Of a stretch of DNA of 64,000 nucleotides, positions 21,719-32,104 are shown piece after piece (positions within the stretch are counted from its first letter, which is position 1; every line of letters begins with the position of its first letter). Under the pieces are notes generated by a model, which had not been told where the DNA came from, searched no databases, and worked only from the letters and a program-made list of their open reading frames with translations. Source of the DNA: Pseudoips prasinana (Eukaryota; Arthropoda; Insecta; Lepidoptera; Nolidae). The stretch spans positions 4,661,201-4,725,200 of the forward strand of contig OX621257.1 in NCBI GenBank assembly GCA_951640165.1, in the 5' to 3' direction. The translations under genes and the position numbers were made by a program.

Positions 21719-22143
21719 TGAACAAATAAAATATACTTAAGATTAATTACAGTCATGTGTGTTGACTCAGAACAACTCAATCCCAAACACTTTTGTCACT
21801 TAAACAATCAGAAATTTTGTAATATGCCCTGCTATACAATTTAGCTTTAATAATTCTTTTAAACTTATTCGTAGACAATTCTCTAATATCATTGGGATGT
21901 TTGTTATAGAATCATATACATTCTCTTAGTTCTAACGTTGATCAATAATTATTTCATAAGTGAAAGGCGGAACGGTTTAATAAAAATCCACCAATAACTC
22001 CTAGTCAATAGACAGAGAGTTCCGAACTAGTTAAACGAGCTATAAAATAGATTAAACTAGCATTCTTATCTTATCTTTGATGGGGTGTACTTGCGTACAG
22101 CACTTCGACCCTTCAGGATCTTTTGTACTATCCCCCACTGGTT
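21719..22143. other. 3' UTR of the RNase H relic and unassigned sequence
   Basis: Bases about 22060-22143 follow the stop of the minus-strand RNase H frame and are probably its 3' UTR (complement: GTGGGGGATAGTACAAAAG). The rest is unassigned. Confidence 0.4.
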
Positions 22144-22851
22144 TTATTCTATCCCTAAAGCCCTGAATGAAGTCTTCACATAATCCAGTACACTTCTTAG
22201 GGGTAGATCCTTGTAGTCTCCTGGTTCTGGATATGCCAGCCCCAGGATAGCCATTCTGTGTCTTGCCAATGCATCGCATTTGCATATTATATGCAGCATT
22301 GTTTCCTGTTCTTCCCTACAGGTCCTGCAGATCGGGCTATTCGACAGTCCCAATTTGTGTAGGTGATAGTTGGTGCCATAGTGGCCCGTGAATACTGCTA
22401 CTATCAGTCGTAGCTGGTTTCTGCTGTACTTCCAAAGTTTTATGGACCAGCTTTTGTCTATTCCTTTTATGAGTTGCTTTGAGTGTTTTAATTCCTTGAT
22501 TTTGGTCCACATTTGATTGTGTTTTGCTGTGGATTCATTTTTAAGGATTGCTCCTATTACATTTGGAGGAATCCATACGCACGGTTCTGGTCCACAGAAC
22601 TGACTTTCAGATCCCTTCTTAGCTAGTGCATCTGCTTTTTCGTTGCCTTCTATTCCTGTATGGCCTGGTACCCATACGAGTTTGACTTTGTTTTTAGTAC
22701 CAAGTTTGTTCAGAACCGTGATACAGTTCTGGATTAATTTTGATTCAATTTTATGTGACATCAGGGCTTTTAATGTAGCCTGGCTGTCACTGAGTATGTA
22801 GATGGTCTGACCTTCAGTCGCCCTATCTATGATCGTCTGGTCGCTTAACAT
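22144..22851 (-). pseudogene. RNase H and Cys/His C-terminus of a non-LTR retrotransposon
   Basis: The 235-residue open frame has two RNase H signature blocks: IYILSDSQATLKAL (catalytic Asp) and WVPGHTGIEGNEKADALAKK (His and Asp). The first catalytic Asp, normally near the domain start, is lost because the copy is 5'-truncated. Downstream comes RHRMAILG and a Cys-rich cluster (CRTCREEQETMLHIICKC) resembling the C-terminal Cys/His motif of retrotransposon ORF2. RNase H-bearing LINEs belong to the I/R1/Loa groups. No stop interrupts the frame, so truncation may be fairly young. The ATG at 22851 is probably internal. Confidence 0.8.
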
Positions 22852-23236
22852 AACTAAACTAGCATTAATTTGTTTCCATAAAATGTAATAGTAACAGTAG
22901 ATGACTAACGGAGCATTAAAAACTCATTTGTGGATGAAAATTAAATGCGCGACCACGTTTCACCGGAACGCATAATAAATACCAATGCGTTTTGTTTATT
23001 AAGAAAAATGCAACATTATTTTCGGAGGTGAATACAAAACGATTTTATTTACATAAATACAAAATACATTTTACAAATGATTTATTGTGTTAATTAGTTA
23101 AGGGCGTGCCTACTCTTGCATGAGAATGGCGTACTATTAATATTATTATTATTTTTACTTATGGTTACAATTTAAGCTTGACATCTGTATAATTTTTCGT
23201 TATCTGGTTCATATTAATAAGGTTGTCTTATAATAA
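22852..23236. other. No gene recognised
   Basis: AT-rich spacer before the Helitron array. Confidence 0.4.
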
Positions 23237-25446
23237 TCTATACATATAATAAAATCGTAGGAAAGTCAAAACTGTACATTGAATATTTTTTTAAAAGGAT
23301 ACTTGGGGCGTGATCTACATTCGATATCGAAACCAAAAATATAGTTTTTAGAATTTTTGTCTGTTTGTCTGTTTGTCTGTATGTATGTCCGGGCTAAACT
23401 CAAAAACTACTGCATGGATTAACTTCAAATTTTGCATTAATATTACTAAGAGGTCAGGTCAACATATAGGCTATATATTATCACGCTATCAGGTGGAGGG
23501 AGGGGCTGTGATCTTATCTATACATATAATAAAATCGTAGAAAAGTCAAAACTGTACATTGAATATTTTTTTTAAAGGATACTTGGGGCGTGATCTACAT
23601 TCGATATCGAAACCAAAAATATAGTTTTTAGAATTTTTGTCTGTTTGTCTGTATGTGTGTCCGGGCTAAACTCAAAAACTACTGCATGGATTAACTTCAA
23701 ATTTTGCATTAATATTACTTAGAGGTCGGGTCAACATATAGGCTACATATTATCACGCTATCACCTACGGGGGAGGAGCTGTGATCTTATCTATACATAT
23801 AATAAAATCGTAGGAAAGTCAAAACTGTACATTGAATATTTTTTTAAAAGGATACTTGGGGCGTGATCTACATTCGATATCGAAACCAAAAATATAGTTT
23901 TTAAAATTTTGTCTGTTTGTCTGTATGTATGTCCGGGCTAAATTCAAAAACTACTGCATGGATTAACTTCAAATTTTGCATTAATATTACTAAGAGGTCA
24001 GGTCAACATATAGGCTATATATTATCACGCTATCACCTACGGGGGAGGAGCTGTGATCTTATCTATATACATATAATAAAATCGTAGAAAAGTCAAAACT
24101 ATACATTGAATATCTTTTTAAAAGGATACTTGGGGCGTGATCTACATTCGATATCGAAACCAAAAATACAGTTTTTAGAATTTTTGTCTGTTTGTCTGTT
24201 TGTCTGTATGTATGTCCGGGCTAAACTCAAAAACTACTACATGGATTAACTTCAAATTTTGCATTAATATTACTAAGAGGTCAGGTCAACATATAGGCTA
24301 TATATTATCACGCTATCACCTACGGGGGAGGAGCTGTGATCTTATCTATACATATAATAAAATCGTAGGAAAGTCAAAACTGTACATTGAATATTTTTTT
24401 AAAAGGATACTTGGGGCGTGATCTACATTCGATATCGAAACCAAAAATATAGTTTTTAGAATTTTTGTCTGTTTGTCTGTATGTGTGTCCGGGCTAAACT
24501 CAAAAACTACTGCATGGATTAACTTCAAATTTTGCATTAATATTACTTAGAGGTCGGGTCAACATATAGGCTACATATTATCACGCTATCACCTACGGGG
24601 GAGGAGCTGTGATCTTATCTATACATATAATAAAATCGTAGGAAAGTCAAAACTACATTGAATATTTTTTTAAAAGGATACTTGGGGCGTGATCTACATT
24701 CGATATCGAAACCAAAAATATAGTTTTTAGAATTTTTGTCTGTTTGTCTGTATGTATGTCCGGGCTAAATTCGAAAACTACTGCATGGATTAACTTCAAA
24801 TTTTGCATTAATATTACTAAGAGGTCAGGTCAACATATAGGCTATATATTATCACGCTATCACCTACGGGGGAGGAGCTGTGATCTTATCTATATACATA
24901 TAATAAAATCGTAGAAAAGTCAAAACTGTACATTAAATATCTTTTTAAAAGGATACTTGGGGCGTGATCTACATTCGATATCGAAACCAAAAATATAGTT
25001 TTTAGAATTTTTGTCTGTTTGTCTGTATGTATGTCCGGGCTAAACTCAAGAACTACTGCATGGATTAACTTCAAATTTTGCATTAATATTACTAAGAGGT
25101 CGGGTCAACATATAGGCTACATATTATCACGCTATCACCTACGGGGGAGGAGCTGTGATCTTATCTATCTATACATATAATAAAATCGTAGGACTGTCAA
25201 AACTGTACATTGAATATTTTTTTAAAAGGATACTTGGGGCGTGATATACATTTGATATCGAAGCCAAGAATATAGTTTTTAGAATTTTTGTCTGTTTGTC
25301 TGTTTGTCTGTATGTATGTCCGGGCTAAACTCAAAAACTACTGCATGGATTAACTTCAAATTTTGCATTAATATTACTAAGAGGTCGGGTCAACATATAG
25401 GCTACATATTATCACGCTATCACCTACGGGGGAGGAGCTGTGATCT
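23237..25446 (+). repeat. Eight tandem copies of a 271-283 bp Helitron 5' module, with a trimeric higher-order repeat
   Basis: Modules begin near 23237, 23516, 23789, 24061, 24344, 24617, 24888 and 25167, each with TCTATACAT(AT)..., ACTTGGGGCGTGATCTACAT, CTGTTTGTCTG repeats and GGGGGAGGAGCTGTGATC. Diagnostic variants pair modules 2 with 5 (TATGTGTGTCC, TACTTAGAGG), 3 with 6 (GGGCTAAATTC) and 4 with 7 (ATCTATATACATATAAT, GAATATCTTTTT-like). Thus 23516-24343 and 24344-25166 are two copies of one trimer. Confidence 0.85.
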
Positions 25447-25458
25447 TATCTATACATA

Positions 25459-26868
25459 AATAAATAAATTAACAATAAATGATTGGCTGAGAGATTACCT
25501 AAATGACAGAGAACAATGTGTGGAAATTTCTAAATTCGTAAATAATAAGATGGTGTCATTTAGAAGTACCTTTCAGAAAACCAAATTTGGTGTTCCTCAA
25601 GGAAGCATTTTAGGTCCGTTTCTATTCCTCATGTATATAAATGATCTCCCAAATATTACTAGACATGAAACAATCTTGTTTGCTGATGACACAACACTCA
25701 TAGTAAAATGTCTGAATGTAGAGGAGTATGAGTTGGAGATAAATAAAACGGTAACTAGCATGATACAGTGGCTAGATTCTAACAATTTAAAAATTAATGT
25801 AGAAAAGACAAAAATTATGCAATTTCAAACGTATCAAAGAAAAGTTATGACATTAAATATTAATTACAATAATATAAAAATCGACCAAGTAGAAAGTACT
25901 AAGTTTCTGGGTATAATGTTGGATCAAAATTGTAACTGGAAGACACACGTTGATCATGTATGTGATAAACTTGATCGATTTGTCTATGCGATAAGAAGGC
26001 TCCGATGCACGGTATCGACAGAAGCGGCTCTATGTGCGTATCACGGATATGTATCGTCCGTACTATCATACGGTTTATTATTGTGGGGTAATTCGGTAGA
26101 TATAATAAGAGCTTTCAGAGTGCAAAAAAAATGTGTGCGTGCAATTTGTGGAGCTTGGTCCACTGATAGTTGTAAACCATTGTTTAAGTTCTATAATATT
26201 TTGCCTTTGCCGTGTATGTATATTAGGGAGTTATGTATGTTTGTACATCAACATCCGGAGTGTTTCATTAAAAATGTAGATGTATCAAAACTAAACATAG
26301 TCCCGAGAAATAAACATAAACTTCATTTGCCACAATGCAAGCTAGAATTATTTAAAAGGAACTCATATTCTAATGCGATAAAGGTATATAACAAATTACC
26401 AAACAGTTTCAAGGATCTTCCTTCACCCAGGTTTAAATTAAAAATTACACAATGGTTAAAAGAGAAATGTTTTTACGATCTGGAAGAATATTTAACGCAT
26501 CGCGGTGTATTTTGACATTATAAATAGTGGTATATACCTTACAAAATGATTAATTATTTACGATGTTATTAAATTAAAATCAATTGACATTTTTTATTAT
26601 TTCATTATTATTAATATCACTGAATTTGACATAGTATTATTAATGGGACTGTGACATCAAATAATTAATTATGACATAATATTCAACAATTAGTAATGAG
26701 TTGCTTGCTTGCAAAATATTAGAATACTTACTTACTGTATAAGAGCCAAACATTTGCACACCAAAACAGAAAGGTAGAATGTAAATGGACCATTTTAATT
26801 TAAGACCATACCCTGTAAACTACATTCTTGCAAATAAACGGATTTGTATTTTGTATTTTGTATTTTTT
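25459..26868 (+). mobile_element. 5'-truncated CR1-like element inserted into the Helitron
   Basis: The element starts near 25459 inside the ninth Helitron module and ends in TTTGTATT units at about 26842-26868. The Helitron continues at about 26870 (ATAATAAAATCGTAGG). No target duplication beyond two bases can be defined. Confidence 0.8.
25463..26515 (+). pseudogene. Reverse transcriptase, C-terminal 350 residues, CR1-like
   Basis: The frame is open from about 25463 (NDWLRDYLNDREQCVEIS) to a stop at 26515. It contains KFGVPQGSILGPFLFLMYIN, the active site LFADDTTLIVK, the thumb (TKFLGIMLDQNCNWK) and the CR1-type C-terminus (KVYNKLPNSFKDLP, LKEKCFYDLEEYL). The fingers and the first catalytic Asp are lost by 5' truncation. 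The absence of stops in 1 kb points to a recent arrival. It is related to, but clearly different from, the ORF2 at 2467-5320. Confidence 0.85.
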
Positions 26869-26869
26869 G

Positions 26870-27362
26870 TATAATAAAATCGTAGGAAAGTCAAAACTGT
26901 ACATTGAATATTTTTTTAAAAGGATACTTGTGGCGTGATCTACAATCGATATCGAAACCAAAAATACAGTTTTTAGAATTTTTGTCTGTTTGTCCGGGCT
27001 AAACTCAAAAAGCACTGCATGGTTTAACTTCAAATTTTGCATTAATATTACTTAGAGGTCGGGTCAACCTAATCTAATGGGAGTTACCTTTGTGATTAAT
27101 GCATCGTTGATTATTATTTTACTTGAGTTGACTTACTGACTTTACTTAAGGACAATTGATGACATCGGGTAATTTTTTTAAATAACAGTAGCAAAGTAGT
27201 CTTTAGTTTATTTCATATCTAGGTTATTTATAGGTTAGGTTTTCTTTAATTTATATTGCTTATCTCTTTTGAAAGTTATATTTTTTAGATTTAGCTAGAA
27301 ATAAGTAGTTATATTGGTTATCATTCAAAATTGTCGCGGACGAAGTCGCGGGCACCAGCTAG
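26870..27362 (+). mobile_element. Ninth 5' module and unique 3' section of the Helitron
   Basis: The module runs to about 27060 (GGTCGGGTCAAC), then unique sequence leads to the hairpin TCGCGGACGAAGTCGCGGG and CAGCTAG at 27362. Variants such as TACTTGTGGCGTGATC set this module apart from the eight upstream. Confidence 0.75.
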
Positions 27363-27506
27363 TAAGTAATATAATGTAATTTATAATAATAACTTTGCAC
27401 ACCTATTAAAGGTAGAATATGGAATTGGACAATATATATTATTTTAAGATCTATCATGTATGTACCCATATTGAGCAAATAAAGTGATTTGATTGATTGA
27501 TAGATA
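27363..27506 (+). repeat. CR1-like 3' end with GATT tail
   Basis: GAATATGGAATTGGAC, CCCATATTGAGCAAATAAAG and TGATTTGATTGATTGAT resemble the 3' UTR and tail of the element at 922-5578. It abuts the Helitron 3' terminus. Confidence 0.55.
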
Positions 27507-27569
27507 AATACATTTATACCGATGTAAGTGTTTATAATGTGTGCAGTAGCGTTTTCAACCGCTGGCAAT

Positions 27570-27850
27570 GAGTTTGCCGGGTAAAATCTCGGGTCAGGGC
27601 AAAACGAATTTTTGGGATTTTTCTGTCAAGATAAATTTCTCTGTATCAGCGTGAAGTGCACATTACCCCGCACGAGCCCCATACCTCGGAGAGCACTTAA
27701 AGTCGTTGGTCCTGTACGTGAACTCTTTCGTCGTGTGGTTCGTCCCATCAAATCACGAGAGTGATAGAATGTTGGCGCACCCATATTGTTGCTAGCCACC
27801 ATGGCCGTAATTCAACCAGGAAGACATCATTCATTAATTTTATAAATTCA
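27570..27850 (+). repeat. SINE family C copy
   Basis: Family-C phrases: CGGAGAGCACTTAAAGTCG, TTGGTCCTGTACGTGAAC, CATCAAATCACGAGAGTG and GCCGTAATTCAACCAGGAAG, ending CATCATTCATTA. The body is diverged. Confidence 0.7.
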
Positions 27851-27864
27851 ATAATTAGGAAACG

Positions 27865-27960
27865 TCGCTGTGTCGCTGACGGCAAACAATCCACACACAT
27901 ACACATCTCATCCGGTAGGGGGCATAGAATATACATCTACCATGATAGAGTACGATGATC
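27865..27960 (+). repeat. SINE family G, 5' fragment
   Basis: CGCTGTGTCGCTGACGGC and CATCTCATCCGGTAGGGGGC match the start of the family defined by the copy at 63343-63603 (complement). Confidence 0.45.
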
Positions 27961-28309
27961 ATGGTAGATCACATCATAGATACAACTACATTGTGAAAAT
28001 TTACGGGGAGGCATTTATCCAGCTGTCAAAGTCATTTGGTTGAAAAGATGATGATTAATTTGAAAAACAGTCAGGAATGATGTTCCTGTACAAAATCTTT
28101 GCATAATCAATAACTGAAACTCCAGTATCGTTGCCAAATTGTTTCAGATGAATCTTCGACGCAGTACCTAAGTAAATAACAATGAGGTAGGTACCCAATT
28201 TCAAGGATATTGTACCGTAATTAATTCATGTTGAATGGTCAGTCTCCAAAACAAAATTAAGTCCCGTCCCAGTAGACTCTTAATTGTTTCAAAACGAGCA
28301 CCCAGTTAA

Positions 28310-28530
28310 TTAGTTGATTAACTGAAAAGGAAGGTCACGTAAGTTTTCTGTTGCCCTACTTTAAGAGGAATTTTTCCAGAAATCTTTTCGTCTAACCCGA
28401 CTGAGACGTCTGGTTTCGGGCCCAGAATAACAGTGCCACTCCATATCATCGTAAAAGGTGCTTGTGGAAATCTTCGAGGATGCTTTTGTCCAGCAGTGGA
28501 CTTCATTCGGCTGACATTACTTTAGATAGT
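28310..28530 (+). repeat. Possible SINE family G 3' part
   Basis: Only GCTTTTGTCCAGCAGTGGAC and TTCGGCTGACATTAC near 28480-28525 match; upstream sequence is unassigned. Confidence 0.4.
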
Positions 28531-28570
28531 TTTTAACCACCCAACTAATTATGAGACTTAAAAAAATCTA

Positions 28571-28890
28571 TCTATACATACAAATAAATAAAATTGAAGT
28601 GTCTGTTTGTAATATTGAAATAACCGTTTTTTACTACATGTATATGCGTATATATATGTCTCATACACCAAAATAACATTTTTAAAATTTTTGTCTGTCT
28701 GTCTGTTTGTTCCGGCTAATATCTGGAATGGCTGGACCGATTTTGACGGGACTTTTTTTGGCAGGTAGCTGATGTAATAAGGAGTAACTTAAGCTACGTT
28801 TATTTTAGAAAAATTGTTTTATTTTAGAAAAACCAAAATAATAACTAAATAAGCTAATTAACACGCGGACGAAGTCGCGGGCACAGCTAG
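28571..28890 (+). mobile_element. Short non-autonomous Helitron, complete
   Basis: It starts TCTATACATACAAATAAATA after an A (the TC could also be 28567) and ends CACGCGGACGAAGTCGCGGG then CACAGCTAG at 28890, followed by T. The 3' hairpin resembles that of 23237-27362, but the internal block (AAGTGTCTGTTTGTAATATT) defines another family. Confidence 0.8.
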
Positions 28891-28977
28891 TATTACCTAA
28901 ATTTAGTCTTAAATTAAAGGTAGAAAATAGAAACTACCACTAATATATATAACAAGGATAACATTAATTACATTAAA

Positions 28978-29235
28978 TATCGGTCATCGTAGCCTAGTAG
29001 CAGTGCTCCTGCCTACGAAGCTGGTGGTCCTGGGTTCGAATACCGGTAAGTGCAAATATTTGTGTGATGAGTACGAATATTTGTTTCTGAGTCATGGATG
29101 TTTTCTATGTATTTAAGTATTTATCCATCTATATAAGTATGTATATCGTCGCCTGGTACCCAAAGTACAAGCTTTGCTTAGTTTGGGGCTAGGATGATCT
29201 GTGTGACATTGTCCCTAGATATTATTTTTATTATT
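28978..29235 (+). repeat. SINE family B copy
   Basis: tRNA-like head with GTAGCCTAGTAGCAGTGC (A box) and GGTCCTGGGTTCGAATACC (B box), then AGTACGAATATTTGTTTCTG, GAGTCATGGATGTTTTC, TACAAGCTTTGCTTAG and an ATT-rich tail. Confidence 0.88.
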
Positions 29236-29245
29236 ATTGGACGAC

Positions 29246-29452
29246 AGGATCTATCTCTCATCATCATCATCTCAGCCGGAAGAAACCCACTGCTGGATAA
29301 AGGTGCCCGCAAACATCTCCACAATTGCCGGTCTTCGCTATCCGTATCTAGCGACTCTCACAAGATCATCGGTCCATCTTGTAGGGGGCCTGCCCACGCT
29401 GCGTCTTCCGATTCGTGGTCGCCACTCGAGATCCTTTCAGCCACAGCGGGGT
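29246..29452 (-). pseudogene. 3' end of an RTE-type LINE
   Basis: Minus strand: WRPRIGRRSVGRPPTRWTDD and LVRVA, the usual C-terminal block of this RTE-like ORF2, followed by decay and an ATG/ATC-repeat tail (ATCATCATCATC at 29258). It is 5'-truncated near 29452. Confidence 0.7.
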
Positions 29453-29480
29453 GTCACTTATATTCCCTCAATAAATAACT

Positions 29481-29607
29481 AAAACCTGTGCTAAAACGCC
29501 TTTAAAAAAGGAATAGGCTCTATATACAAATGTTGCCATTTCATTCTGGATCGGGAATACCTCCAAAGTTAATTGATTCCACAGAGTAGATAGGTTTGAT
29601 GAAAGTT
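29481..29607 (-). pseudogene. Non-LTR reverse transcriptase C-terminal fragment
   Basis: Minus strand: STLWNQLTLEVFPIQNEMAT and FVYRAYSFFKG resemble the WNxLPxxVFPxxYNMxxFKxRAYSFLKG block that ends several lepidopteran non-LTR ORF2s. No stop occurs in the 42 codons. Confidence 0.55.
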
Positions 29608-29997
29608 TATTAAAATTAATTATATACATTTATTCAAATTTTAAATTCAATACCTTTTGAAGGCAATAACGAAGATCTTAAGTTATTGTGGAGTGCGGCA
29701 CTTAAAGATATGAAAATTATAAAGTTTCAACATTTATCTATCTACTTACAAATTGAAATTTGAATCAAAGTATATTAATTATTTACAGAAGTAGCTCTTT
29801 ACTTTCTAATTAATGAAAATATTAAACATCTTGGTTTCATTTACCCGTATTTTTATTCTTCTCTTTATCTTAAGGAGGTTTTTGTTGAACCAAAAAAGAT
29901 TTAAACTTATCCTGCTTATGATCTAGTCTCTCTTTTAGGGATCCGCTCGAAAATGCAAAAAGAAACCCTTTAAATTCGAATCTATTTGTCTGTTTGT
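29608..29997. other. No gene recognised
   Basis: AT-rich sequence without motif. Confidence 0.4.
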
Positions 29998-30215
29998 ATG
30001 TTAGAATATCATCATTATATCTCATCCCGTGGGGGGCGTAGAAATCGACGAAAGGAATACCTACCAGAGAACGGACAGCAGCGTTTTTTCTGCGAACTAT
30101 GACCATCAAACTGCGATCGCCAAACCAACTGCCAAGCTTGGCGATTATAGCATATCCCCCCATTCTTTGGGAAGGCTTTTGTCCAGCAGTGGACGTACTT
30201 TGGCTGACCTGATGA
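29998..30215 (+). repeat. SINE family G copy, 5'-truncated
   Basis: ATCTCATCCCGTGGGGGGCG, ACCAGAGAACGGACAGCAGC, CATCAAACTGCGATCGCCAA, TTTTGTCCAGCAGTGGACG and a TGATGATG end. Confidence 0.75.
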
Positions 30216-30581
30216 TGTTTCTAAATGTTTCTAATTTGAAAACTAATTGGAACTACTAGTACCTACTTTAAAAGTAGGTAGGCTAGACCTACTTCTTTCT
30301 GGATGAGAGGTACCGCAGGTCCTATTGAGTACCCGTGACTAAGAAATTGTGTGCTTTATTGAATGATCATCAGATGCGTGTCAAAAAATCACTTACGCAT
30401 TTATAATATTTGTTACATTTTGTCCAAAAATAAAAAAATTTACCTCGCATCTTTTAGATGAGAAAACACTGAAATAATATTATTTTCTTTTCAAGTATCT
30501 TTAATTGCATATTATATAAACTTCGGCCGTAACTACTAAGCCGTTTCAAAATGTGTGACTCAGAAAAAGGATTATTTAATA
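30216..30581. other. No gene recognised
   Basis: Unassigned sequence. Confidence 0.4.
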
Positions 30582-30902
30582 CTAGCTGTGCCCCGCGGTT
30601 TTACCCGCGTTAAACTTTATAAATGATCACAGCTCCTCCCCCGTAGGTGATAGCGTGATAATATGTAGCCTATATGTTGACCCGACCTCTTGGGAATATT
30701 CATGCAAAATTTGAAGTAAATCTCTGCAGTACTTTTTGAGTTTAGCCCGGACATACATACAGACAAACAGACACACAGACAAAAATTCGAAAAACCATAT
30801 CTTTGGTTTCGATATCTATTGTAGATCACGCCCCAAGTATCCTTTTAAAAAAATATTCAATGTACAGTTTTCACTTTTCAACGATTTTATTGTATGTATA
30901 GA
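30582..30902 (-). mobile_element. Short non-autonomous Helitron, complete
   Basis: Minus-strand ends: TCTATACATACAATAAAATC at 30902 and hairpin CGCGGGTAAAACCGCGGGGC with CACAGCTAG at 30582, flanked by A and T. It is the same family as the modules of 23237-27362 (ACTTGGGGCGTGATCTACAA) but a single unit of 321 bp. Confidence 0.88.
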
Positions 30903-31419
30903 TAATTTTAACTTTATACGCGATGCGATTATAAAGAATCGTTGGCAGGAATTCTTTAAGAAAAAAATTAACTGACTGTATAATATTGAACATGTTTGTA
31001 ATTAGCCAGTTAAATTCTTGGTCTATAACTAAACCGAGTTATATGTGTTTATCACCTGTCTCAATTTCTGGGCAGCCATTAGTTTTTATAGTACTTAGTT
31101 AATTAATAAATGCCTACAAAAATATTATACTATTTACGCAAATATGTATGAATTAAATAAATATTTAAGCAAAAAATAGCAACGTCTTTGTTGACTTCGA
31201 CAGACGTATAGTATATGTTTCCCTATATTGTAATTCTGTTCCTATTTATCATGGTGTGCAATAAAGACTATCTTTAAATTATCAAAAATCCTTAACAGAA
31301 ACAGACATTTACCTAAGTGACATCAAAAATTGGCTACTGTTTAAATAAAAAATAACTTAATATGTCCACTTTTCTTTAAAACAACATTTAACGAAATTTA
31401 TACGGAATCACCTTCGAAA
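30903..31419. other. No gene; possible retroposon tail
   Basis: ATCATGGTGTGCAATAAAG at about 31248-31268 looks like a LINE 3' end. Otherwise nothing is recognised. Confidence 0.4.
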
Positions 31420-31532
31420 GATTTTTGCGTCTCAGAATCAACATTGTCATTCAGCGTGGCAATGCGGCCAGCCTTATGGGCACTATAATTCTTCCATGTG
31501 GGGGAACTTTTCGACGCCTATATATAATTTGA
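31420..31532 (+). pseudogene. Trace of a non-LTR retrotransposon C-terminus
   Basis: Translation RLRINIVIQRGNAASLMGT, then a stop at 31530-31532. The IQRGNAAS-LGT motif, remembered from lepidopteran LINE C-termini, is shared with 17218-17290. Confidence 0.45.
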
Positions 31533-31671
31533 TCGATTTTTATGTGCACTATTATTCATTATTAATGTTAATATAATACTAATTAATAACTTAGGTGTAA
31601 ATCTCAAACAGTAAAATTTAATTAAAATTTACTATATACAGACACACATATCAACCTGATATCTATATGAC

Positions 31672-31775
31672 TGCACGTGTGGCGCATCGGCTAAGACAGT
31701 CGCCTCGCCGCTCCGTGCCGCGGGTTCGAGTCCCGCGCCGGGCAACTATTTGTGTGACCCATAAATGGTTGTTCT
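31672..31775 (+). repeat. SINE family E, 5' part
   Basis: GGCTAAGACAGTCGCCTCGC (A box side), GCCGCGGGTTCGAGTCCCGC (B box) and CCATAAATGGTTGTTCT. It is cut at 31775 by the LINE fragment that follows. Confidence 0.7.
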
Positions 31776-32104
31776 TGAGCAAACCGGGGGGACAGTTTCT
31801 ACGGTACAAGGATCTCTTGAAACGCCACCTGTCTGCATATAACATTTCACGCGAACACTGGGAGAAACTCGCACATCGACGTCCTGAATGTCGCAGGACT
31901 ATACATCAAGCTGCAGTGCAATACGAGGCTGCCAGGTTAAATAACATAGATGCTGATCGCCAACACAAAAAATTAAAGCCCAAGCCAGTATATAACTATA
32001 CATACAACTCTAACAACCAGCTGTATTGCGTGTCATGCGATAGAGTGTTTAAAACTAAATTTGGGTTTGCGAGCCATATTCGCGCCCACAACAAAAAATC
32101 ATAG
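31776..32104 (+). pseudogene. C-terminal end of a non-LTR ORF2 with C2H2 zinc finger
   Basis: The open frame reads GGQFLRYKDLLKRHLSAYNI, SREHWEKLAHRRPECRRTIH, and a terminal zinc finger CVSCDRVFKTKFGFASHIRAH (C-x2-C-x12-H-x3-H) before the stop at 32104. This RYKDxLKxxL / W-x-x-LAxxRxxWR / C2H2 arrangement ends ORF2 in a group of animal non-LTR elements. The finger probably binds element RNA or target DNA. It is 5'-truncated, with no polymerase motif left. A second, different member lies at 54748-54989. Confidence 0.7.

Larger units (their letters stand above)
23237..27362 (+). mobile_element. Helitron with tandemly repeated 5' end, interrupted by a CR1-like element
   Basis: The first 5' end (TCTATACATATAATAAAATC) starts at 23237 after an A. 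The only 3' end is at 27362, where TCGCGGACGAAGTCGCGGGC forms a short hairpin and the element closes with CAGCTAG followed by T. Between them are eight tandem 5' modules, an inserted retrotransposon (25459-26868), a ninth module and a unique 3' section. No Rep/helicase frame exists, so it depended on an autonomous Helitron. Confidence 0.8.

Noticed and set aside
23237..25446. CRISPR-like array
   Set aside because: Repeats are about 275 bp and contiguous with Helitron termini; there are no short repeats with unique spacers, and the genome is eukaryotic.
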